A model generated the notes under the pieces. It searched no databases. It saw nothing but the letters and a program-made list of their open reading frames with translations, and had not been told where the DNA came from. Both the position numbers and the translations under genes were made by a program. Shown here piece by piece: positions 17,827-25,524 of a stretch of 64,000 nt of DNA. The DNA comes from JANNBN01 sp031430595 (GTDB lineage Bacteria > Actinomycetota > Acidimicrobiia > Acidimicrobiales > JANYDT01). The DNA is taken from assembly GCA_031430595.1 (NCBI GenBank), contig JANPBU010000007.1, positions 171,573 through 235,572 on the forward strand, written 5' to 3'. The first letter of the stretch is position 1. The number at the start of each line of letters is the position of its first letter.

Positions 17827-18939
17827 TCAGTTACGATGAGAAGGTGTAAAAAGCGAGACCAAGCGTTTCAACTTTGCTGCAAAGGTCTTGGCGCTGATTT
17901 CCTGCTGCACCTGCAACAGGTTCTGCTGCACCTGCGACAGTTCCTGCTGCACCTGCAACAATTCCTGACCACAGGTTTGAAGTTCACCTTCAGTGAGGGA
18001 TTTTTCTACTGATGACACGGCGGCCATTGCTGCTGCGGCGGCTAACGACTGCTCCAGTTGCAATATGTATGCCGCTTTGCGTGAGTCTTCCTCAGCCAAA
18101 GTCACCATATTGTTGAACACTTGACGAGATTCAGCCTGCACTGAAGCGAGAACATCAGCGTAGTAACTGGTCGGTTCAATTCCAGCAAAAGCAACATGCG
18201 GGTCACACTCACCTGTTGGTTGATTCACACCGAGAGTACCGATGTACTGATACACGACCGATTCGCCAGAATTCAGGTAATCCACGAACTCCGCCGATGA
18301 GTTCAATCCGACTTGCTCGAGACACCGTTCAATAGCCTCGGGCGTGACATCCTGAGCCGTGTGAGTAAGTCCGTGCCAGTGGAGACCACTTTCTTCTACC
18401 AACTTGCAGATTGCTTCGAGCGTGTAAAAGTGGAGATGAGTTTCGTCAAGCAAACCTTCGTGTTGGTAGTCAAACATTCCCTGAAGGAGTCCCAACCGAA
18501 CAGATCCGTTTGCCATGTTTGGGATCGAAAAAACAAGTTTCCCTTCTGGTTTGAGAAGTCGAGCAAACCTCTGGATAGCGATCGCAGGGTTCCTTAAATG
18601 TTCAATGATGTCCAAACAAACAACAAAGTCATAGGAATGGCTCACCTTGTAAAGCACAAAGGTCGGCTCTTCCACGTCGCCTTCAAACACAGTCGAGCAG
18701 ATCGTGCGAGCGCGATCAGCATCACCCGGATCAATCTCGACGCCGTCAACATGACAGCCCTTTTGTTCGATCAAAACTTTTGCAAAATATCCGCTGTTGC
18801 AGCCCACGTCTAGAACCCGGGACCTGGCCGAAACCAGATCGAAGACTTTGCGCCAGGAACTGTTTCCATTTTGCAGGTCGACAACAAATTCAGAATATGC
18901 AGACAACTTGAAGAGCCTCCAAATCACTGTAGATGCCAC
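17827..18939 (-). CDS. SAM-dependent methyltransferase with C-terminal coiled coil
   Basis: A 370-residue protein in two parts. Residues about 30-200 form a class I methyltransferase: RVLDVGCNSGYFAKVL (motif I), VDGVEIDPGDADRA, FVVCLDIIEHLRNP and LLKPEGKLVFSIPN. The GLLDETHLHFYTLEAI block is typical of enzymes near sugar-modifying clusters. After a linker, residues about 270-350 are helical. They end in three consecutive heptads, LLQVQQE, LSQVQQN and LLQVQQE, then a basic membrane-binding-like tail (KLKRLVSLF). A methyltransferase followed by coiled coil and a basic amphipathic C-terminus resembles the layout of WbdD, the chain-terminating ruler of ABC-exported O-antigens, but no kinase domain is present here. 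The gene converges on wzt (27 bp apart) and lies 24 bp downstream of the double glycosyltransferase gene. Confidence 0.87.
   Translation of the reverse strand: MASTVIWRLFKLSAYSEFVVDLQNGNSSWRKVFDLVSARSRVLDVGCNSGYFAKVLIEQKGCHVDGVEIDPGDADRARTICSTVFEGDVEEPTFVLYKVSHSYDFVVCLDIIEHLRNPAIAIQRFARLLKPEGKLVFSIPNMANGSVRLGLLQGMFDYQHEGLLDETHLHFYTLEAICKLVEESGLHWHGLTHTAQDVTPEAIERCLEQVGLNSSAEFVDYLNSGESVVYQYIGTLGVNQPTGECDPHVAFAGIEPTSYYADVLASVQAESRQVFNNMVTLAEEDSRKAAYILQLEQSLAAAAAMAAVSSVEKSLTEGELQTCGQELLQVQQELSQVQQNLLQVQQEISAKTFAAKLKRLVSLFTPSHRN
17899..17961 (-). repeat. Tandem 21-bp repeat x3 encoding coiled-coil heptads
   Basis: Three head-to-tail 21-bp units at 17899-17919, 17920-17940 and 17941-17961 differ at only a few positions. 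Each encodes one heptad (L-L/S-Q-V-Q-Q-E/N) of the coiled coil of the surrounding methyltransferase gene. Because the unit is a whole number of codons, copy-number change by slippage would lengthen or shorten the coil by about 1 nm per unit without a frameshift. Confidence 0.9.
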
Positions 18940-18963
18940 AAAGCGCTCGACAGCTGTGTTGGC

Positions 18964-20862
18964 TCACCTTGTGGCCAACTGCCGGTCGAGGGCAAGGAGG
19001 TCGAGTTGGTTTTCAGCTTGGACCCTGAGATAAGCATCGGAGAGCAAGCGTCGACGACGTTCGTTTTGACCGGTCGCTGCAATTACCCGGTACATTGAAG
19101 TCACTTTGGGGACTTGTATAAAATACTGTTTATACGCAAAACGAATCCAAAGGTTCCAGTCCTCTAGCAGTTCAAGGTCTTCGCGAAGGCCGCCACGTTG
19201 ATCGAATATTGAACGACGAAACAAGACGGACTGAATAGCCATGTAGTTGTGATGCAGCAGCACTGAGAAATCAAAGGCCTGTCGATGAAGTTGGGGAACT
19301 TCTAAACTCTTTTCGGGCCCTAGTTGGCCATTGACACGATCGACCGTCGCCTCAAACGAACGACTGTATGCGGCAGCAGCCCTGGGAACACTTCGAAGCG
19401 CACGTTCCAGCACTTCGACATGGTCTGCGAATAAGAGGTCATCGTCATCGAGAAACATCAAGAGAGAGCCGCTCGCAGCAGCAACGCCAGCATTCCCGGC
19501 TGCCGAACGGCCAACTTTGGGTAGCGATACAAACCGCACGGGGTGGGGCAGCGAGGAAGCAAAGATTCGTAATCGGTCCGAGGCAACTGGGATTCCATCC
19601 ATAACCACAACGTGCTCGATGTTGCGGTATGTCTGATTGGCAACGGTGGTCATAGTTTCAATGAGGTCGATCTCGTATCTAGCAATTGTCCGGGTTATTA
19701 CTGAAACCAACTGATCCGAATCAGGGTCCAACGCCGAACCGAGGTGGAAGTCTTCCCCATCTCGTCGCAACTCAAAATCCCAGCCGGTAATTGGATAACC
19801 GATGTCCAAACGTTCATTGACCGGAATCTGCTTCCGCAAACTCGGGATCTCGCGCAACTGCTTTGCGAAAAAGGCTCTGTGAGATTGCAAGTCTTTCCGT
19901 CGCATCAAGCTCAGGACTTTCGCGGGTGCAGCAATCCGTGCGAAGTGGTCGCCGTAGCGCATTCGAATCCGAATGTTGCTGGCGACGCCTCCCTGAAACT
20001 GCAACAACGAACTTCTTGTTGACGAATCGAATGCATCGTGCTCGACTCGTGCCGTTGGTACGTAGGCCAGTCGATAGCCGCTATTTCTCAGGCGATAGGA
20101 GATTTCAACATCTTCCCCATACAAGAAGATTGACTCGTCGTACCCACCGATTGACTCGAACGCATTGCGACGAAGAAGTACGCACGCATGGGAGTTCCAC
20201 GCAACCTCGTGTGAGATCGGATCGTACAACTTTGGATGTTCAAAGGGGAACTGCCTTGGTTCAAACGCAACCCATTCCGCCGGGCTATTTGACGCCCGCG
20301 CAACAAGCTGAGCGAGACAGTTCGGATGCAGTTGTAAATCAGGATTGATGACCAACAAATAAGGAGCTGAACCGCGCTGGATCCCTCGGTTATGACCTGC
20401 CCCGAAGCCATCGTTCGGCGAAGTAACGAGATCGATCGTCGATAGGTGTTGACTGAGCTGTGCTCGCCGAGACTCTATGAGCAAGATGGTGCCATCCGTT
20501 GACGAATTGTCAGTGACCCGAAGGTGGATCTTCCCAAGCGGGTAGGAGCTCGCCAGAATCGAATCAAGAAGTGCACCGACAACTTGCTCGCTATTGAAGG
20601 TCACCAAACTCACGTCAATTTCAGGGAGATCGCTAATGGGACCGGTTGTCAGGCACGCCCATGGTTGCAATGCGCTGGAGACAACATGACTGCGACCCTC
20701 AAAAAATGTTCGCCGTGTCTGCGCCACTCCGCTCTCATCCCCGACCATTACCGGTCGCCGCCGGACTGCTCCTTCAATCGATGTCCAGCCAACATATGCC
20801 ACCGACCGGAAGCGCTTTGGTGCCAGTTTTCCGAGCTTTATGAGAGCGGGTGGAATCGTCAT
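18964..20862 (-). CDS. Bifunctional protein with two family 2 glycosyltransferase domains
   Basis: A 632-residue protein with two GT-A domains. The first (about residues 80-300) has DVSLVTFNSEQVVGALL, VTDNSSTDGT, DGFGAGHNRGI, LLVINPDLQL and SIGGYDESIFLYGEDVEISYRL, a rhamnosyltransferase-like set. The second (about 385-600) has LVSVITRTIARYEID, VVVMDGIP, SAAGNAGVAAASGSLLMFLDDDDL and LELLEDWNLWIRF. Two active sites in one chain suggest a polymerase or disaccharide-adding enzyme that uses two donors in turn, as in several O-antigen and capsule synthases. It forms a two-gene minus-strand unit with the coiled-coil methyltransferase, so chain synthesis and chain capping may be coupled. Donors and linkages are unknown. 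Confidence 0.9.
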   Translation of the reverse strand: MTIPPALIKLGKLAPKRFRSVAYVGWTSIEGAVRRRPVMVGDESGVAQTRRTFFEGRSHVVSSALQPWACLTTGPISDLPEIDVSLVTFNSEQVVGALLDSILASSYPLGKIHLRVTDNSSTDGTILLIESRRAQLSQHLSTIDLVTSPNDGFGAGHNRGIQRGSAPYLLVINPDLQLHPNCLAQLVARASNSPAEWVAFEPRQFPFEHPKLYDPISHEVAWNSHACVLLRRNAFESIGGYDESIFLYGEDVEISYRLRNSGYRLAYVPTARVEHDAFDSSTRSSLLQFQGGVASNIRIRMRYGDHFARIAAPAKVLSLMRRKDLQSHRAFFAKQLREIPSLRKQIPVNERLDIGYPITGWDFELRRDGEDFHLGSALDPDSDQLVSVITRTIARYEIDLIETMTTVANQTYRNIEHVVVMDGIPVASDRLRIFASSLPHPVRFVSLPKVGRSAAGNAGVAAASGSLLMFLDDDDLLFADHVEVLERALRSVPRAAAAYSRSFEATVDRVNGQLGPEKSLEVPQLHRQAFDFSVLLHHNYMAIQSVLFRRSIFDQRGGLREDLELLEDWNLWIRFAYKQYFIQVPKVTSMYRVIAATGQNERRRRLLSDAYLRVQAENQLDLLALDRQLATR

Positions 20863-21017
20863 GAAAATCGAACACTCATCGTTTCATTATAGGTTCCCCA
20901 AGAAGGAAATCGAAATAGCGCAGGTGTCTACAAATTTGGCACTCAGTCCCATGCTTCGTGCACTTCTACGCTCTGACCATCAGTCAGAGTCATCTGTTTT
21001 TCGGCTAGACATATCCG

Positions 21018-21728
21018 ATGTCGACGGGCCCCCCAACCAACAGTCCAACGAAGTACTCAGGCGCTCCGTTTCTTGAAGCATTGGAATCAGCGAAGAACTA
21101 CAACGAGGCAGTCTTCGAACTTTCGGTGGCGTGCATCGATGGATCTCGAACCGTGCTCGATGTTGGGGCGGGCCGCGGAGAATTTAGCAAGAGACTTTTG
21201 GCGGGCGGATTTGATGTGGCCTGTGTGGAGCCTGATTCGGACCAACTAAAATTACTTGAGGTCGAGGGTTTCACCACATGGCGAAATATAGAAGACGCTA
21301 ACCATGGTTACGATGCCGTCACACTGATCAATGTTCTGGAGCACATCGAAGATGATGCTGCGTTTCTCAGCAAACTTAAGGTTCACCTTCGCCCCGACGG
21401 GGTAATTTTCATTTTCGTACCGGCCGGGCCACGGCTGTACTCAAAGTTCGACGCCCTCATTGGTCATCACCGCCGTTACACCCGTAGCTCCCTCAAAAAA
21501 GTCGTCGAATCAACAGGATTTGTCGTTGAACGTATGGAGTCATTCGATAGCATAGGGATGATCGCTGCTGCTGCCTTTAAATTGAGTAGACACTCGGTGC
21601 CAACTAAAAGATCTATCGACTTTTATGATCGTTTCGCTTTTCCGTTGTCCCTCCGTGTGGACCGATTACTGCGGTCACGGATAGGGAAGAATATCTTCTT
21701 GTCGGCTCGAAACACAGAGGCACGGTAA
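21018..21728 (+). CDS. Class I SAM-dependent methyltransferase
   Basis: A 236-residue methyltransferase: TVLDVGAGRGEFSKRLL (motif I), VACVEPDSDQL, VTLINVLEHIEDDAAFLSKL and LRPDGVIFIFVPAGPRLYSKFDALIGHHRRYTRSSL. The HHRRYTRSSL type of segment and the KNIFLSARN C-terminus are shared with the paralogues at 11997 and 27019. The pairing of such a methyltransferase with a DPM1-like glycosyltransferase is common in bacterial and archaeal gene clusters. Here the two genes overlap (TAATG at 21726-21730), so they are co-translated. It probably acts on a lipid-linked sugar or on a lipid carrier; the substrate is not known. Confidence 0.87.
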   Translation: MSTGPPTNSPTKYSGAPFLEALESAKNYNEAVFELSVACIDGSRTVLDVGAGRGEFSKRLLAGGFDVACVEPDSDQLKLLEVEGFTTWRNIEDANHGYDAVTLINVLEHIEDDAAFLSKLKVHLRPDGVIFIFVPAGPRLYSKFDALIGHHRRYTRSSLKKVVESTGFVVERMESFDSIGMIAAAAFKLSRHSVPTKRSIDFYDRFAFPLSLRVDRLLRSRIGKNIFLSARNTEAR

Positions 21729-22468
21729 TGAACTCGAAGTCCTCAGGTCATTTGAAGCTCAGCGTCGTCATGCCTTGCTATAATGAAAAAGCGACAATTA
21801 GCGCAGTGGTTAACGCGGTTCTTGACTCTCCTTTTGTAGGGGAGCTCATCATTATCGATGACGGATCTACTGATGGGACACGCGAGATTCTAAAGTCGTT
21901 CCGGGACGAACGGATCGCTGTGCTATATCAAGATACCAACCAGGGAAAGGGTGCAGCTATCAGAAGAGGCTTTATGGCAGCATCTAAGCCATTCGTAATC
22001 GTCCAAGATGCTGATCTTGAGTACGATCCTCGGGAATATGACTCTATGATTGCGCCCCTCCTCGCAGACCGTGCCGATGTTGTGTATGGCTCCAGATTCC
22101 AGGGAGGGCACCCCCATCGGGTGGTTTATTTTTGGCACTCTCTCGGCAACAAGATCCTCACCTTATTGTCGAACATGACAACCAATTTGAACCTGACAGA
22201 TATGGAAACTTGCTACAAAGCATTTCGACTTGACGTGGTTCGTAGCCTGGATTTGGAGGAGGATCGTTTCGGCATCGAGCCCGAAATCACTTCGAAAGTA
22301 GCGCGCGGAAAATGGCGCGTGTTTGAAGTAGGTATATCGTATGACGGCAGGACTTACGCCGAGGGAAAAAAGATCGGCTGGCGAGATGGCTGCAGGGCTC
22401 TTTACTGTATAATTCGGTATTCCTCGTTTGGCGGATGGTTGCCAGCATTGAAAGCCGGGCGAAGGTGA
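21728..22468 (+). CDS. Glycosyltransferase family 2, dolichyl-phosphate-mannose-synthase-like
   Basis: A 246-residue GT-A enzyme closely matching the DPM1 group: LKLSVVMPCYNEKATI, LIIIDDGSTDGTREIL, NQGKGAAIRRGFMAAS, VIVQDADLEYDPREY (DXD), DVVYGSRFQGG, and NLTDMETCYKAFR with FGIEPEITSKVAR. Such enzymes transfer mannose or glucose from a nucleotide sugar to a polyprenyl phosphate on the cytoplasmic side. No C-terminal membrane segments are present. It overlaps the methyltransferase gene upstream and precedes a GT-C-like membrane protein by 83 bp; the membrane protein could use the polyprenyl-phosphate sugar made here. Confidence 0.92.
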   Translation: MNSKSSGHLKLSVVMPCYNEKATISAVVNAVLDSPFVGELIIIDDGSTDGTREILKSFRDERIAVLYQDTNQGKGAAIRRGFMAASKPFVIVQDADLEYDPREYDSMIAPLLADRADVVYGSRFQGGHPHRVVYFWHSLGNKILTLLSNMTTNLNLTDMETCYKAFRLDVVRSLDLEEDRFGIEPEITSKVARGKWRVFEVGISYDGRTYAEGKKIGWRDGCRALYCIIRYSSFGGWLPALKAGRR

Positions 22469-22551
22469 CCGCCATAAACTCTATCGATAAAGTGCTTGAG
22501 TTCCAGCCAAAGGCTTCTAGTCAGAAGCATAGAGTTTCCCTTTAATATCCC

Positions 22552-24192
22552 ATGACATCTGCTGTCGTTCATTTTTTGCTTCTCGCCATACCTGGCCTGA
22601 TTCCAGCGTGCGCCATTGTTCAAAGGTGGTGGGCACCCGTTGTTTCTCCAATAGTTTCGGCAACCTTGGTAGGTGTGGGTGCCACAATTCATCTGGTCGT
22701 CCCGCTGACGACGACCGCAGCTTGTGTAACTGTGATCCTGCTCGGAAACGTCTTCGGTGGGCTTTCCCTTTGGAAAATTCGCCAGTTCTCCGACTTCAAG
22801 GAAAACCCGAAGTTCGCAGCTGCCAGAACAGCAGTACTTGCACTTGCTGCAATCCCGCTTCTTTCTGTCCGGAGTGGAGCTTACGCATGGGATTACCGCT
22901 CGATATGGCTGATTCACGCCAAACTGCTCCGTGGACCAGGACCACTTCTCAGAGAGGCTTTTCGCTCAGTAACCGTTGCGTTTGCTCATCTTGATTATCC
23001 TCCGCTCGGGCCAGCGGCGATGGTTTGGGCATTCCGGGGAACGACGAAGTCATTTGCTGAAAGTGGACAATTAACAATCACAACGCTTAACTGCGCCGCT
23101 CTGGCTGCCCTTGGAATGGCACTTTTCGACCTGAGTTGCGTTGCGTCCACCGCAATAAAATCTTCATTTTGTGCGGGTTTAGTGGTTTGGCTATTCATCG
23201 AAAACGCAGGCGAGCAACTCAGCACCGGGTTAGTCGACGCACTTTGGGCGTTGCTTCTTGCTGCCGGGATCGTAACTCTTTTTGGCGCACCGCACCCGAC
23301 GGTCAACCGGAACACTTTGCTAGCCGGACTGTATTTCGGCGCCTCCTCTCTAACCAAAAACGAGGGACTAGCTATTACCTTCGCAACCACGGTTTTGCTA
23401 GTTTTGTTGTCTCGCCCTCGGGCAAGCTGGAAACTTTTCGTTTGTTTTGTTCCGGCACTGACATGGGCGATGGCTGCACGGCAGCTGGGGGCCGAGTCTG
23501 ATTATGACGCCGGTTCACTACTGGCTGCAATGAGCAAGCCCTCCAGCTTTGTTTCCAACCTACGACTCACCGTTTTGTCAGCAGGGCCACGTGTTTCAGC
23601 TGCGACCATTTTCTGCGGAGTGTGCGCAATCGCAGCAGCAAGAACTTCATCTCAGCAAGATCAGTCTCTCAGCAAAGCCCGACGGGCCATCGTTATCTGT
23701 TTAGGCGTCGCATCGCTTGTGCTGCTTGTTCCTTATCTCTCCGGAAGGTTTGAGTTAAGTTGGCTGCTCCGAACTTCCATTGATCGTACGACCGTGATTC
23801 TACGAGCGCTGCTTCTGACTCTTGGAGGTACTTATCTGATTGGGGCTGAATTCAGACGCCGTTCAGCCTTAACAGCGGGCGCTGCGTTGGCACTGGTTGC
23901 CGCAGTCGTCGTGCCATCACATTGGCGTCGCGCGACAGCGATCAGTGACAGTGTCGCAACAGCAACGCAGTTTGCTTGCATCGAGCAGTCTTTGCTGTCC
24001 AGGGTTCCGGTTGGAAGTACCCTTTTCGTAAGGGTGGAAGATGCGTTGTGGCAGCAGAGATATATCGAATTTGCGATTGGATCTCGCGAGTTAGCCCCTG
24101 AGTTCTCCAAAGCTGATTACGTAGCAACATCAAATCCTGTTGGCTGCGAAGCAGGCGTAGTATCCAACAACAGCGGCGTCCCTCATCGATAA
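22552..24192 (+). CDS. Multi-pass membrane protein, GT-C-like
   Basis: A 546-residue integral membrane protein with ten or more hydrophobic segments. After a first loop containing WDYRSIWLIHAKLLRGPGPLL, the segment FAHLDYPPLGPAAMVWAF (about residues 142-160) carries the YPPL motif common to GT39/GT83-type and related GT-C transferases. A soluble C-terminal domain of about 90 residues follows, with two cysteines. The likely role is transfer of a sugar from polyprenyl phosphate on the outer face of the membrane; the exact family is not certain. The gene ends 10 bp inside the convergent Tat-signal protein gene. Confidence 0.78.
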   Translation: MTSAVVHFLLLAIPGLIPACAIVQRWWAPVVSPIVSATLVGVGATIHLVVPLTTTAACVTVILLGNVFGGLSLWKIRQFSDFKENPKFAAARTAVLALAAIPLLSVRSGAYAWDYRSIWLIHAKLLRGPGPLLREAFRSVTVAFAHLDYPPLGPAAMVWAFRGTTKSFAESGQLTITTLNCAALAALGMALFDLSCVASTAIKSSFCAGLVVWLFIENAGEQLSTGLVDALWALLLAAGIVTLFGAPHPTVNRNTLLAGLYFGASSLTKNEGLAITFATTVLLVLLSRPRASWKLFVCFVPALTWAMAARQLGAESDYDAGSLLAAMSKPSSFVSNLRLTVLSAGPRVSAATIFCGVCAIAAARTSSQQDQSLSKARRAIVICLGVASLVLLVPYLSGRFELSWLLRTSIDRTTVILRALLLTLGGTYLIGAEFRRRSALTAGAALALVAAVVVPSHWRRATAISDSVATATQFACIEQSLLSRVPVGSTLFVRVEDALWQQRYIEFAIGSRELAPEFSKADYVATSNPVGCEAGVVSNNSGVPHR

Positions 24193-25241
24193 TAGCCAGC
24201 GACATCGATTAAAAATTGGGTGGAATTCAAGGGGCAAAACACATCAATCGCCGAGGAAGCATTTAGAGCGACCGTCAAAGTGCCTGCCACGGATTGCCCC
24301 GTGGATCCCCAGTTCGACGATGAAGTGCGGGACCAGGGTAGGCCCGCAGCCTGCACAGTTAGGTAGCCAACAGCTTGAGTTGAAACTGTTGTTAGGGTAA
24401 TCAGCGCTCCGATAGACCCAATTGGTGCAGCCGGTCGCAGGTCACCATTTCCATTCCGTCCTACGGAGAGACTGATGTAGCGGCGTGCTGGGTCCGAAGA
24501 GTTACCATTTGAAGACAGCGGACCCTCGCCCCCATTTGCTGCTGGTTCCCCGGGCCTGGAGTCGTATGCGCGTAACGGAGATGATAAGAGATGCAACTGT
24601 CCAGCCGCATTTGGTCCACCTAATTTGCGCCAGGCCCCGGGAGCGCCGGCCACAACACAAGTCCAAGTGTTTCCGGAATCATCGCTGATAATGTCACCGG
24701 TAGCGTACGAACCTCTTTGAGGTGGACCCGCAGCGAGATGAGAGGTCATTCCGATACGACCCGCTCCGGCGGCATACAAGGAATAACCTGACGACGACGA
24801 CCCATAAACGCCAAATCCACTCGAGCTCTCGCCGTTAACCCCAGCGCTAGTGATACTTCCGTTTGAGATGCCTTTTATTCCGTCAGCAACTCCAGTCGTC
24901 GACGTGTTTGTGGCCGAAAATGCGATTCCTCCGCCAGACGCGTTCGTCCGGATGATCCCTGTGTCTGCACTGGTGACCTCGGCCTGACCCAATCCCACGT
25001 ATGGACCTGTGGTTGAGGCTGCAGCCGGACTCGCAGAAAACATCGTCGACGCAATCGCACCAGTCGCAACGGCTCCGGCCAATTTGAAAAGGCCTCGTCG
25101 TGACGACACCTCCTCCATCGGTGACATTTTTGGGCCAGGTGTTTGTTCCAAGCGTGCGAGACGAACCTCAAGCGCAACGATGCGCTGTTCGGCCTGGATC
25201 AGAACCTGATCCAGCGCTGATGTTGTCGATTCTGTAGTCAT
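24183..25241 (-). CDS. Tat-exported surface protein with N-terminal coiled coil
   Basis: A 352-residue protein of a kind frequent in Acidimicrobiia. The first 40 residues form a short cytoplasmic coiled coil (ALDQVLIQAEQRIVALEVRL). They are followed by a twin-arginine signal, SRRGLFKLAG, and a hydrophobic stretch ending at ASPAAAS (about residues 47-77). The mature part is low-complexity, rich in G, S, T and N, with a repeated pattern around GVYGSSSSG, then a C-terminal beta-rich domain from about residue 230 that opens with LRAYDSRPGE and ends FLIDVAGYYR. That C-terminal pattern recurs in secreted actinobacterial proteins. Function is not known; cell-surface or S-layer-like display is possible. 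The ATG overlaps the stop of the small upstream gene (ATGA). Confidence 0.8.
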   Translation of the reverse strand: MTTESTTSALDQVLIQAEQRIVALEVRLARLEQTPGPKMSPMEEVSSRRGLFKLAGAVATGAIASTMFSASPAAASTTGPYVGLGQAEVTSADTGIIRTNASGGGIAFSATNTSTTGVADGIKGISNGSITSAGVNGESSSGFGVYGSSSSGYSLYAAGAGRIGMTSHLAAGPPQRGSYATGDIISDDSGNTWTCVVAGAPGAWRKLGGPNAAGQLHLLSSPLRAYDSRPGEPAANGGEGPLSSNGNSSDPARRYISLSVGRNGNGDLRPAAPIGSIGALITLTTVSTQAVGYLTVQAAGLPWSRTSSSNWGSTGQSVAGTLTVALNASSAIDVFCPLNSTQFLIDVAGYYR

Positions 25242-25432
25242 TGTGATCCTCCGACGTTGACGCCGTTGGCTTGGGCCGCCGCGGTTCGGGGTTGGGTGGT
25301 GTTGGTGGGGGCAAACCCTTGGTATGCCGCTGACCGATTGGTATCGGAATTGTCTTGTTCAATTGCCTGAGCCTGCGGCCGTCGCAAACCTCCGGCTTGC
25401 GGCGCCGCTTGGCGGTCTGAAGATGTACTCAT
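25238..25432 (-). CDS. Small polar protein of unknown function
   Basis: A 64-residue reading frame rich in Q, A, P and N without hydrophobic segments. Its stop codon overlaps the ATG of the Tat-signal protein gene as ATGA, which supports real, coupled translation. No homology is recognised. It may simply provide translational coupling, or be a small partner of the exported protein. Another overlapping frame in the same place is longer on paper but lacks this coupling. Confidence 0.5.
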   Translation of the reverse strand: MSTSSDRQAAPQAGGLRRPQAQAIEQDNSDTNRSAAYQGFAPTNTTQPRTAAAQANGVNVGGSQ

Positions 25433-25524
25433 AGTTGAAGATTCTTCGGCATTTCGAAACCGACTCTCAAGCGAATTTTTGTCTTTTTAGAAGGACGGGT
25501 GGGGACGGCAGTTGATTCGTACAG

